This document shows positions 19,902-27,802 of a DNA stretch of 64,000 bases, piece after piece. Source of the DNA: Chloroflexota bacterium. GTDB lineage: Bacteria; Chloroflexota; Limnocylindria; Limnocylindrales; CSP1-4. The notes under the pieces are model-generated. The model was not told the DNA's origin, searched no databases, and worked only from the letters and a program-made list of their open reading frames with translations. Location of the stretch: assembly GCA_017853275.1 (NCBI GenBank), contig JAFMJV010000003.1:1-64000 (forward strand), in the 5' to 3' direction. Every line of letters begins with the position of its first letter. The stretch's first letter is position 1. A program made the translations under genes and the position numbers.

Positions 19902-20443
19902 GCCTCCTCGCGGGGGCTGCCGCGGAGCTCGCCGGGGTCGCGGCGGCGCTGGATGACGCGGCGCTCGAGCCGGTGGTGGCGGAGATCGCGGACGCGCGGC
20001 GCGTGATGGTCTACGGCTGCGGGCGCGAGGGGCTGATGATGCGCGCGCTCGCGATGCGCCTCTTCCACCTCGGGGTGGAGGTCTCCGTCCAGGGCGAGAT
20101 GAGCGCCCCGCCGCTCGGCCCGGGCGACCTCTTCCTGTGCGCCGCCGGACCCGGCGTCCTCTCCACCGCCTCCGCGCTGTGCGGAGTGGCCCGGGCAGCC
20201 GGTGCGCGCGTCCTCGTGGTCACCGCGGAGCCCGATGGCGCCACCTCCCGGATGGCGGACCGCCTCCTCGTCATCCCCGCCCAGACGATGGCGCGGGACG
20301 TGGGCGGGAGCTCCGTCCTCCCGATGGGCTCGCTCTTCGAGGGTGCGCTCTTCCTCGCCTTCGAGGTCCTCGTCCTCCGGCTGCGTGACCGGCTCGGCGA
20401 GACGCCGGCGACGATGCGCGCCCGCCACACGAACATGGAGTAG
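19898..20443 (+). CDS. SIS-domain sugar isomerase (hexuloisomerase-like)
   Basis: The 181-residue single-domain protein has a SIS fold: RRVMVYGCGREGLMMRALAMRLFHLG (residues 34-59), then GPGDLFLCAAGPGVLSTA and ARVLVVTAEPDG, a late Ser/Thr loop that binds sugar phosphate, and a C-terminal LFEGALFLAFEVLVL helix with the Glu expected as catalytic base. Length and layout match 6-phospho-3-hexuloisomerase, which converts a ketose phosphate to fructose 6-phosphate. It starts at a GTG overlapping the kinase stop, so it probably acts directly on the product of that kinase. Confidence 0.82.
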   Translation: MSLLAGAAAELAGVAAALDDAALEPVVAEIADARRVMVYGCGREGLMMRALAMRLFHLGVEVSVQGEMSAPPLGPGDLFLCAAGPGVLSTASALCGVARAAGARVLVVTAEPDGATSRMADRLLVIPAQTMARDVGGSSVLPMGSLFEGALFLAFEVLVLRLRDRLGETPATMRARHTNME

Positions 20444-20447
20444 CGGC

Positions 20448-21194
20448 ATGCGCTTCGAACGGATGCGGCCGGAGGAGCTGCGGGCGGCGATCGCGGCGGG
20501 GACGCCGGTCGTGCTGCCGATCGGCGTGATGGAGTACCACGGCGGCCACCTCCCCGCCGGGACCGACCTGCTCGTGGTGACGGAGACGCTCGCCCGGCTG
20601 GAGGCGGAGGCGGAGATCGTCCTCCTGCCCCCCTTCGCCTACGGCGCCGCCAGCCACGCGGTGATCGGGCCGGAGGGGACGGGGACCCTCCACGTGGAGA
20701 CGGAGGCCTTCCTCCCCTTCGCGGAGGGGATCTTCCGGGCGCTCCTCCGGGCCGGCTTCCGGAACATCCACGGGGTCGTCCACCACCAGACGGAGAACTT
20801 CGCCCAGGGGATGCCCACCGACCTCACCTTCCGCCTGGCGGCGCGGAACGCGACCTTCGCCCACCTGGAGGCCGAGCGCGGCAGCGGCTGGTGGGGGAGC
20901 AACGAGCAGCGCGACTACTACGCGCGCCACGCGGCAGGGGAGAACCCCTTCAACTGGATCCGCATCCACCCCTCGCTGCCGCCGGGGGCACCCTTCCCGT
21001 TCGATCACGCGGGGGAGGGCGAGACCGCGCTCATCCAGGCCCTCGCCCCCGAGACGGTGCGCATGGAGCGCGCGCCGGACGGCGGCCACTGGTACACGGA
21101 GACCGCCGCGCGCGCGTCCGCCGCACGGGGCGAGGAGGGGGTGGCGCTCGCGCTCGCCCACCTGCGGCGCTGCCTGGGGCTGCCGGAGGCCTGA
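20448..21194 (+). CDS. Creatininase-family amidohydrolase
   Basis: The 248-residue cytosolic enzyme has the creatininase metal-binding core LPIGVMEYHGGHLPAGTD (residues 22-39) with Glu, His, His and Asp ligands, followed by GIFRALLRAGFRNIHGVVHH and an acidic segment HAGEGETALIQAL that holds the C-terminal Glu ligand. Family members cleave C-N bonds (creatinine, FAPy deformylation, MftE peptidase). Placed at the end of the sugar chain four bases after the SIS gene, it may remove an amide-linked group from the imported compound; that is inference. A short tail-to-tail gap separates it from the ABC permease gene. Confidence 0.8.
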   Translation: MRFERMRPEELRAAIAAGTPVVLPIGVMEYHGGHLPAGTDLLVVTETLARLEAEAEIVLLPPFAYGAASHAVIGPEGTGTLHVETEAFLPFAEGIFRALLRAGFRNIHGVVHHQTENFAQGMPTDLTFRLAARNATFAHLEAERGSGWWGSNEQRDYYARHAAGENPFNWIRIHPSLPPGAPFPFDHAGEGETALIQALAPETVRMERAPDGGHWYTETAARASAARGEEGVALALAHLRRCLGLPEA

Positions 21195-21246
21195 CCGGCG
21201 GCCGCGGACGAGCGGCCTGGCGCCGGGGCGAGCGCCGCCCCGCGGA

Positions 21247-22170
21247 TCAGCCCTTGGTGGCGCCGGCGGCCATCCCCTTGATGATGAAGCGCTCCAGGAG
21301 CACGCCGATGATGAGGAGCGGCAGGATCGCGGCGAAGGAGATCGCGGCCATGTTCGCCCATGCCACGCCCTGGCTCCCGATCTGGCTCGCGACCATCGCC
21401 GGCAACGTGGCGGCGCTCGAGCTCGTGAGGAGCGAGGCGAGGAAGTACTCGTTCCAGGTGAGGACGAGCGCGAGGACGAAGGCGGCGACCATCCCGGGCG
21501 CGGCGATCGGCAGGATGATCCGCACGAAGGCGCCCCAGACCCCCTGGCCGTCCACGAGGGCGGCCTCCTCCAGCTCCGGCGGGATCGCGATGAACTGGTC
21601 ACGCATGATCCAGATGACGATCGGCAGCACGGAGAGCGTGTAGAGCAGGATGAGCCCGAGGTGCGTGTCCAGGAGCGCGAGCTCCTTGTAGAGGATGAGG
21701 AACGGGAGCGCCAGGACGACGGGCGGCAGGATCAGCTGGCTGATGAAGAAGAAGCCGATGTCGTTGTTCTTCATCCACGCGAAGCGGTAGCCGAAGCGCG
21801 AGAGGCCGTAGCCGGTCATCGAGCCGAGGAAGACCGCCAGGGCGGACGAGCAGAAGGCGACGATCGCCGTGTTCGTGAAGCGCCCGAGGAACTGGTCACG
21901 GGCGGTGCTGGACGCCCCGATCGTCTCCGGCGAGAGGCCGAGCGAGCGCCAGCCGTTCCAGACCGGGTCGAACTCGAGCCACGGGATGATCGAGCCCTTC
22001 ATCACGTCCGCCTGGAGCTTGAAGCTCGTGGTGATCGTCCAGTAGATCGGGAAGATGCACACGATCGCCCAGAAGATGAGGATCGTGTAGATGACGGCCC
22101 GGCTCGTCCACCACTTCGCCTTGTGGCCGAGGTCCGATTCCTTGTCCTGGAAGATCGGCTGCGTGCTCAT
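21247..22170 (-). CDS. Carbohydrate ABC transporter permease (MalG type)
   Basis: The 307-residue inner-membrane protein has six predicted helices and the EAA loop EEAALVDGQGVWGAFVRIIL, which docks onto the ATPase. The N-terminal 20 residues are polar and cytoplasmic. The long periplasmic loop after helix 1 (residues about 50-95) is larger than in most MalG proteins. Its ATG overlaps the stop of the MalF-type permease (ATGA). No ATPase gene accompanies it, so the transporter must use a shared MalK/MsiK-like ATPase from elsewhere. The substrate is presumably the sugar handled by the flanking catabolic genes. Confidence 0.9.
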   Translation of the reverse strand: MSTQPIFQDKESDLGHKAKWWTSRAVIYTILIFWAIVCIFPIYWTITTSFKLQADVMKGSIIPWLEFDPVWNGWRSLGLSPETIGASSTARDQFLGRFTNTAIVAFCSSALAVFLGSMTGYGLSRFGYRFAWMKNNDIGFFFISQLILPPVVLALPFLILYKELALLDTHLGLILLYTLSVLPIVIWIMRDQFIAIPPELEEAALVDGQGVWGAFVRIILPIAAPGMVAAFVLALVLTWNEYFLASLLTSSSAATLPAMVASQIGSQGVAWANMAAISFAAILPLLIIGVLLERFIIKGMAAGATKG

Positions 22171-23270
22171 GCGTAGGGCCGCATCCAGCGGTTGAGGCCG
22201 CGCATCAGGAGGGTCAGCCCGACGACGATGATCACCAGGTAGAACATCGCGAGCAGCGTCCCGTAGCCCACGTTGGATCGGTCGCGGTACTCGCGGTAGA
22301 TGAAGCTGGTGACGGTGTCCGTGGCGCCACCCGGGCCGCCGGAGGTGATCGTGATCACGAGGTCGGCGAGCTTGAGCTTGAAGATCAGGCGCACCACGAA
22401 CGCGGTGAGGACGACCGGCAGCATGAGCGGGAAGAGGATCTTCCGGAACGCCTGCCAGGCGGTGGCGCCGTCCACCTTGGCCGCCTCGATCACCTCACCG
22501 GGAAGCCCCTGGAGGCCGGCGAGGAGCATGATCATCATGAACGGGATGTAGATCCACGCGTCCAGGACGCTCATCGTGATCTTGGCCAGCTCGGGGCTGG
22601 CGAAGAAGGCGGGGTCCTGCCAGCCGAGCGCGCGCATGAGGTCCGCCACCGGTCCGGCGCGGAAGTCGAGGAGCGAGCGGCCGATCATCCACGAGACCGC
22701 GACCGGCGAGAGCATGAGCGGCAGGAGGAAGGCGACCCGGAAGAAGCGCCGGGCGCGGATCTGCGCGTTGAGAAGGAGCGCGAGCCCGAAGGCCACGGCG
22801 AGCTCCAGCGCGATCGCGAGGCAGTACCAGACCATGTTCCCGAGCGCGTTCCAGTAGAACGGGTCGGAGAGCATCCGCTCGATGTTCGCGGTGCCGGCGA
22901 ACTTGGGGCCGGTCGGCGAGGAGAGGTTCCAGTCGGCGAACGCGATCGCGATGCCGAGGATGAGCGGGATGACGGTGAGCGAGACGACGAAGAGCGCGGA
23001 CGGCAGGACGAAGAGGATCCGCTTGCCGGTCTCGCCGCGGATGAGGACCTGTCCCACGCAGAGGGCGACGCACCACGCCACGTACGCGATCGCGGTCGGC
23101 TGCCAGTCCGTGAAGCCGAGGGCCGCGAGGCCCAGGGCGTTGACGATCTGGAGCAGCGCGACGACGACGAGCACGAGGAACGAGCCGCGGATGAGGATCC
23201 GCCCTGCGCGGATCCGTCGCTCGGAGAGGCTCTCGCCGCTGACGACGTGGATGAGGTCGCCGGTGCTCAC
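22167..23270 (-). CDS. Carbohydrate ABC transporter permease (MalF type)
   Basis: The 367-residue membrane protein has about eight hydrophobic segments, including two extra N-terminal helices before the six-helix core, as in MalF. The EAA motif is IEAAKVDGATAWQAFRKILFPLMLP (cytoplasmic coupling helix). It forms the translocation pore with the MalG-type partner encoded immediately downstream. Two long hairpins in the 149-base gap separate it from the binding-protein gene upstream in the same operon. Confidence 0.9.
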   Translation of the reverse strand: MSTGDLIHVVSGESLSERRIRAGRILIRGSFLVLVVVALLQIVNALGLAALGFTDWQPTAIAYVAWCVALCVGQVLIRGETGKRILFVLPSALFVVSLTVIPLILGIAIAFADWNLSSPTGPKFAGTANIERMLSDPFYWNALGNMVWYCLAIALELAVAFGLALLLNAQIRARRFFRVAFLLPLMLSPVAVSWMIGRSLLDFRAGPVADLMRALGWQDPAFFASPELAKITMSVLDAWIYIPFMMIMLLAGLQGLPGEVIEAAKVDGATAWQAFRKILFPLMLPVVLTAFVVRLIFKLKLADLVITITSGGPGGATDTVTSFIYREYRDRSNVGYGTLLAMFYLVIIVVGLTLLMRGLNRWMRPYA

Positions 23271-23327
23271 GTAGGTATCCCCAGTGGGGTCAGGAGGGGG
23301 CGAGCCGGGGGCTCACCGGGAAACGAT

Positions 23328-23356
23328 CCGGGGTGCGCGGAGACCGCGCACCCCGG
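23328..23356 (-). terminator. Perfect 13-bp hairpin between binding-protein and permease genes
   Basis: CCGGGGTGCGCGG (23328-23340), loop AGA, CCGCGCACCCCGG (23344-23356) forms an uninterrupted stem. Its position just after a solute-binding-protein gene and before the permeases, without a T tract, fits an attenuating or RNA-stabilising hairpin that keeps binding protein in excess, as in malE-malF. Confidence 0.65.
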
Positions 23357-23382
23357 CAGGACCTGCCTGGGCAGGCCGGGTT

Positions 23383-23414
23383 CCCGGGGTGGCGGCTCGC
23401 ACCGCCACCCCGGG
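23383..23414 (-). terminator. Second perfect 13-bp hairpin after the binding-protein gene
   Basis: CCCGGGGTGGCGG (23383-23395), loop CTCGCA, CCGCCACCCCGGG (23402-23414). It begins five bases after the binding-protein stop. A third small stem, CCTGCC/GGCAGG at 23362-23375, lies between the two large ones. Confidence 0.65.
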
Positions 23415-23419
23415 GCCGG

Positions 23420-25033
23420 TCACATGCCGAGCGAGGCCCGGTACAGCTCGAGCTGGCTCTCGCGACCGATCTGGTCGGTGATGCCTTCCCAGGCCGCGGC
23501 GATCGCGTCCGCGATCTCCTGGGCCGTGGCGCCGCTGCCGATGCCCTTGACGAGCTCGTCCTCGGCGACCGAGTAGTACTGGAAGATGCCCGGGATCCGC
23601 GGCTCGTTCGCCGCGTTCGGGTGGTTGTACGAGTCGGCGTTCGAGGAGAGGTAGTCCTCCACGAACTCGGCGTCGTAGCCCGCCGCGACCCACTCCTCAT
23701 AGTTGAAGTGCGAGTTGCGGTACGGCTGGAAGCCGGACGGGTAGGCGGCCATCCACAGGGAGAGGTCCTTGCCACCGAGGTGCGCCGCGGCGGACCAGGC
23801 GCACTTGCGCTTGAGCTCGTCGCCCGAGACGCGGTTGGTGACGTAGATGCCCCAGCCGATGTAGGCGTTCATCGGGGACCGGTTCGCGGTCTCCTCCCAC
23901 TCGCCGGTGCCCCAGTTGTAGACCTTGTTCGCGCCGGGGTTGATGTCGAAGCCGACGACGTCACCGACGATCGACGTGTCCGACGTGCGGGCGTTCGAGC
24001 CGATGTCGCCCCACCAGAGGACGGACGAGCCGGTGCCCTGGAGGAACTGCGAGAAGCCCGTGGTGTTCGGGTCCGCGTTCAGCTGGTCCGGCGGGTAGGC
24101 GCCGGCCGCGTTGAGGTCGATGACGTCCTGGATCGCCTGCACCCAGCCGGGGGTGTTGACGAGCGGGGTCATGTCCTCGGGGTTGAAGAGCCACGCCGGG
24201 CTGGAGGGGTGCTTCGCGTACGCGACCGCGCGGTCCGCGAGGAAGTAGAAGCCGAAGCCGCCCCACTGGTACTTCAGCGGGTCGACGACGCCGTAGGCCG
24301 GGCCGCCGGTGAGCGGGTCGGTCTTCCCCTTGAGGAACATCGCCTGCTCGTTCATCTGCTCCCAGGTGGTCGGCGGAGCCCACTCACCCTCGTGACCCTC
24401 GGCCGCCCACGCGTCCTTGAGCGCCTGGTCCTCGAAGTAGTCCTTGCGGTACGCCATCGTGTGCGTATCGCCGTCGATGGAGATCCGGTACGTCTCGCCG
24501 CCCCAGGTGCCGATCGGCGCCTTGAGGTAGCCCACGTAGTCCTCCATGTCGATCTGCTCGGCGACCCAGTCGGGCATCGGGTCGAGGAGACCCTTGCCGG
24601 CCGTATCACCCTCGAAGGGCGCGCCCATCTCGGTGATATCGAAGTCGACCGTGCCGGTCGCGATCGCCTGCTGGAGGCGGGCGTTGTAGTCCGCCTGCGC
24701 GAGGTCGATCCACTCGATCGTGGCGCCGGTGTAGGCCTCCCACGGGCGAAGGAAGCCGCGGAAGAGGTTGTTGTGCAGGTTCTGGTTGTTCAGACCCATG
24801 AACGTCAGGTTGACGCCCGCGCACTCACCCTCGGCGATATTCGCCTTCGTGGGGCCAAGGGTCATCTCGCCGACCTTCTGCCAATCGGCATCCGTCGGGC
24901 TCCCCTTGCCGACACCCGGGATCTGGAGCAGCTCTGCGCGAAGCGCGGCCGCATCGTCCTGGGCTGCCGCGGGGAGGGCCCCCGCGACGACCATCGCCGC
25001 CGTCGCAACGACGACAGCACTCTTGAACCTCAC
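23420..25033 (-). CDS. Carbohydrate ABC transporter substrate-binding protein
   Basis: The 537-residue protein has a Sec signal (VRFKSAVVVATAAMVVAGALPAAA) without a lipobox Cys, so it is exported and either free or held by its transporter. The mature part looks like a large type 1 solute-binding protein: an early EWID-like segment (ATIEWIDLAQADYNARL), a WGG/GTWGG hinge strand, and many Trp and Tyr residues for sugar stacking. It is longer than MalE-type proteins (about 400). GTG 25033 is preceded by GGAGGAGG at ideal spacing. It is read toward the two permeases from the promoter at 25099-25127. Confidence 0.88.
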   Translation of the reverse strand: MRFKSAVVVATAAMVVAGALPAAAQDDAAALRAELLQIPGVGKGSPTDADWQKVGEMTLGPTKANIAEGECAGVNLTFMGLNNQNLHNNLFRGFLRPWEAYTGATIEWIDLAQADYNARLQQAIATGTVDFDITEMGAPFEGDTAGKGLLDPMPDWVAEQIDMEDYVGYLKAPIGTWGGETYRISIDGDTHTMAYRKDYFEDQALKDAWAAEGHEGEWAPPTTWEQMNEQAMFLKGKTDPLTGGPAYGVVDPLKYQWGGFGFYFLADRAVAYAKHPSSPAWLFNPEDMTPLVNTPGWVQAIQDVIDLNAAGAYPPDQLNADPNTTGFSQFLQGTGSSVLWWGDIGSNARTSDTSIVGDVVGFDINPGANKVYNWGTGEWEETANRSPMNAYIGWGIYVTNRVSGDELKRKCAWSAAAHLGGKDLSLWMAAYPSGFQPYRNSHFNYEEWVAAGYDAEFVEDYLSSNADSYNHPNAANEPRIPGIFQYYSVAEDELVKGIGSGATAQEIADAIAAAWEGITDQIGRESQLELYRASLGM

Positions 25034-25098
25034 TCTTGAGTCCTCCTCCGTGAGTGGTGGATACCGGGCCGAAGCCCCGTGCCTTTGTGGCTCGGCGG

Positions 25099-25127
25099 AG
25101 CATCGCAACGCCGAACGGGCCTGTCAA
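25099..25127 (-). promoter_or_regulatory. Promoter of the ABC importer operon
   Basis: On the minus strand TTGACA (complement of 25122-25127), 17 bases, then GATGCT (complement of 25099-25104) form a sigma-70-like promoter with a perfect -35 and a weak -10. The predicted leader is about 60 bases. The region 25034-25239 also must hold the promoter of the divergent fucU-rbsK pair, so both may share one regulator. No clear operator palindrome is seen. Confidence 0.5.
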
Positions 25128-25239
25128 CCCGTGCCGCTTCTTCGCGGCCGGCCGCGCGACGGATTGCCCGGCGCCCGGCGGACCGTGGCCGTGGCATCCT
25201 GTGGGCCGCGCACGAGCGCGGACCGACGGGAGGATGACG

Positions 25240-25692
25240 ATGCTCAAGGGGATCGACCACCGGCTGAACGCGGAGGTGCTCGCGTGCCTGCGCGCGATGG
25301 GCCACGGCGACGTGCTCATCGTGGCGGACACGAACTTCCCCTCCGATTCCGTCGCGCGCGCCACGGTGACCGGGCAGCTCCTGCGGATGGAGAATCTGAG
25401 CGCCGGCGAGGCCGTGGGGGCGATCCTTTCCGTCCTTCCGCTGGACACCTTCGTGGATGATTTCGCGGGCCGGATGGAGATCGTGGGCAAGCCGGGCGAG
25501 ATCCCGCCGGTCCAGCAGGAGGTCCAGGCCGCGATCGATGCGGCCGAGGGGCGCCACCGGCCGATGGTCTCGATCGAGCGCTTCGCGTTCTACGACCTGG
25601 CCCGGAACGCGTATGCGGTGATCCAGACCGGCGAGCGGCGCTTCTACGGCTGCTTCATGTTCCGGAAGGGCGTCATCCCGCCGGACGCCTAG
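25240..25692 (+). CDS. fucU: RbsD/FucU-family sugar mutarotase (FucU type)
   Basis: The 150-residue protein begins MLKGIDHRLNAEVLACLRAMGHGD, the typical FucU start with the His of GHGD that binds substrate, and continues with VADTNFPSDS. FucU and RbsD convert between anomers of fucose or ribose so that the correct form reaches the next enzyme. ATG 25240 is preferred over the ATG two codons earlier because GGGAGG lies six bases upstream. It is divergent from the importer and followed by a ribokinase-like gene, so both probably prepare the imported sugar for phosphorylation. Confidence 0.88.
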   Translation: MLKGIDHRLNAEVLACLRAMGHGDVLIVADTNFPSDSVARATVTGQLLRMENLSAGEAVGAILSVLPLDTFVDDFAGRMEIVGKPGEIPPVQQEVQAAIDAAEGRHRPMVSIERFAFYDLARNAYAVIQTGERRFYGCFMFRKGVIPPDA

Positions 25693-25725
25693 GCGGACGC
25701 GGACGAGCGGAAGGAAGGCCGGCGG

Positions 25726-26652
25726 ATGGAAGCACGGATCCTCGTCGTGGGCTCCACGATGATCGACCTCATCGCCTATGCGCGGCGGCTGCCGGAGGCG
25801 GGCGAGACGCTCGTGGGGGAGCGCTTCGCGAGCGGCTTCGGCGGCAAGGGGGCGAACCAGGCGGTGATGGCGGCGCGCTTCGGCGCACCCGTCGCGATGG
25901 TCAACGCGGTCGGTGACGACTCCTACGGCGCCACCCACTACGAGAACTTCCGTTCCGAGGGGATCGACGTCACCTGGATGCGCACGGTCCCGGGGAGCAG
26001 CGGTGTGGCCCCGATCTGGGTGGACGGGAACGGCGTGAACCGGATCATCATCATCCCCGGCGCGAACGAGCGGACCGATCCGGCGGTCGCGGTGGAGGCG
26101 GTCGGCGCCTTCCGGCCCACCGTCGTGGTCGCCCAGTTCGAGATCCCCCAGGCCACGACCCTCGCCGCCTTCCGCGCCGCCCGCGCGGCGGGGGCGACCA
26201 CCCTTCTCAACCCGGCCCCGGCCGCGCCGATCGACCCCGCGCTCCTCGCGCTCACCGACTGGCTCGCCCCCAACGAGACGGAGTTCGCCACGATCTTCGG
26301 CGGCAGCGCGGTCGGCGACGGTGCGGACGCCCGGATCTCCGCCGCCGCCGCATCGGCCGGCGTGCGGCTCGCCGTCACCCTCGGCGAGCGGGGGGTCGTC
26401 CTCGCGCTCCCCGGCGCGCCGCTCGTGCGCGTGCCGGCACCGATGGTGGAGGCGGTGGATACCACCGGGGCGGGCGATGCCTTCATCGGGGCCTTCGCGT
26501 TCGGCCTCGGGAGCGGCCTCGCGCCGGAGGCCGCGGCGCGGCTCGCGGTCGCCTGCGCCTCCGAGAGCGTCCGCGGCCACGGGACCCAGACGAGCTTCCT
26601 CGGCCGTGACGCGGCGCGGGCGCTCGCCGCCCCCTACCTGGGCGGCTCCTGA
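25726..26652 (+). CDS. Ribokinase-like PfkB-family sugar kinase
   Basis: The 308-residue protein shows both PfkB signatures intact: GGKGANQAVMAARFGAPV (residues 42-59) and DTTGAGDAFIGAFAFGLGSG with the catalytic Asp. Between them are the ribokinase-like NxAPA strand (TLLNPAPAAP) and WLAPNETE. It is closer to canonical ribokinase than the kinase at 15527. It follows fucU by 33 bases with an AGGAAGG site. Ribose is the simplest substrate guess, but the linked importer and FucU-type mutarotase leave other pentoses or deoxy-hexoses open. Confidence 0.88.
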   Translation: MEARILVVGSTMIDLIAYARRLPEAGETLVGERFASGFGGKGANQAVMAARFGAPVAMVNAVGDDSYGATHYENFRSEGIDVTWMRTVPGSSGVAPIWVDGNGVNRIIIIPGANERTDPAVAVEAVGAFRPTVVVAQFEIPQATTLAAFRAARAAGATTLLNPAPAAPIDPALLALTDWLAPNETEFATIFGGSAVGDGADARISAAAASAGVRLAVTLGERGVVLALPGAPLVRVPAPMVEAVDTTGAGDAFIGAFAFGLGSGLAPEAAARLAVACASESVRGHGTQTSFLGRDAARALAAPYLGGS

Positions 26653-26671
26653 TCCCGGGTCCCGGCGCGCG

Positions 26672-27799
26672 GTGAGCGAGCCCGTCCCGGACCCGCGCGC
26701 GGAGGCGAGCGAGCCCGCGCTCGTGGCGGCGATCCGCGACGAGATCGCGGCCGCGCCCGGCGAACGGATCACCTTCGCGCGCTTCATGGAGCGGGCGCTC
26801 ACGGAGCCCGGGCTCGGCTACTACGCCACGAGCCCGCTCCGGCCCACCCGGGAGGGCGACTTCCTCACCGCGCCGGAGCTCCACCCCTTCTTCGGGCGCT
26901 GCGTGGGGCGGCAGCTGACGGAGGCGTGGGAGCGTCTCGGCCGGCCGGAGCGCTTCACGGTCCGGGAGTGGGGTGCGGGGCGCGGGACCCTGGCACGCGG
27001 GGTGACGGACGGGCTCCGGGCGGACGGATCGGCGCTCGCCGAGGCGCTCGCCTGGGAGCCGATCGACCTGCCGGGGCGGCATCCGGAGCCGCCGTCCGGT
27101 CCCTTCACCGGCGCGGTCCTCGCGAACGAGTACCTGGACGCGCTCCCCGTCCACCGCGTGGAGCGGGTCCGGGGCGAGATCCTGGAGCGCTGGGTGATCT
27201 GGCGCGATGGCTGGTTCGCGGAGGAGGCCGGCGCGCTCTCCTCGCCCGCGATCCTCGCGGAGCTCGCCGCCTCCGGCGCGGACCTGCGCGAGGGGCAGCT
27301 GGCGGAGGTGCGGCCGGGGCTCGCCGCGCGGGTCGCCGGGATGGTGGCCGGGATGGAGGCCGGGCTCCTCCTCGTCATCGACTACGGCCACGAGGCCTCC
27401 GTCCTCTACGGCCCGCGGCGGATGGCGGGGACGCTCGTCACCTACCGCGGCCACGTGGCGGGAGAGGATCCCTTCGCGGCGGTGGGGCGCGAGGACATCA
27501 CCGCGCACGTGGATCTCGATGCGGTCGTGCGGGGGGCGAGCGCCGCCGGCCTCACCGAGCTGGGGCGGACGAGCCAGGCGGAGTTCCTCATCGGGCTCGG
27601 GCTCGGCGACCTGCTCGGCCGCATGGGCCTGGACCCGGAGACGGATGGGGGCGCCTACCGGCTCGCCCGCGCCTCCGTCCTCCGCCTCCTCGACCCGCGC
27701 GCGCTCGGTGGCTTCCGCGTCCTCGTCTTCGGCCGTGGGATCGCCGAGACCCCGGCCCTCTCCGGCCTCACCTTCCGGTCTGGCCGGCCCGGAGCCTGA
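26672..27799 (+). CDS. SAM-dependent methyltransferase, MidA/NDUFAF7 family
   Basis: The 375-residue protein belongs to the DUF185 class I methyltransferases: an N-terminal segment ITFARFMERALTEPGLGYYA, the SAM motif VREWGAGRGTLARGV, GAVLANEYLDALPVHRV and LLVIDYGHEAS. In mitochondria NDUFAF7 dimethylates an arginine of NDUFS2, the homologue of NuoD, during complex I assembly. A nuoD gene lies about 13 kb downstream in the same window, so a complex I maturation role is plausible. GTG 26672 follows the kinase stop by 19 bases. It is tail to tail, with three bases between stops, with a secreted-protein gene. Confidence 0.85.
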   Translation: MSEPVPDPRAEASEPALVAAIRDEIAAAPGERITFARFMERALTEPGLGYYATSPLRPTREGDFLTAPELHPFFGRCVGRQLTEAWERLGRPERFTVREWGAGRGTLARGVTDGLRADGSALAEALAWEPIDLPGRHPEPPSGPFTGAVLANEYLDALPVHRVERVRGEILERWVIWRDGWFAEEAGALSSPAILAELAASGADLREGQLAEVRPGLAARVAGMVAGMEAGLLLVIDYGHEASVLYGPRRMAGTLVTYRGHVAGEDPFAAVGREDITAHVDLDAVVRGASAAGLTELGRTSQAEFLIGLGLGDLLGRMGLDPETDGGAYRLARASVLRLLDPRALGGFRVLVFGRGIAETPALSGLTFRSGRPGA

Positions 27800-27802
27800 G
27801 CG

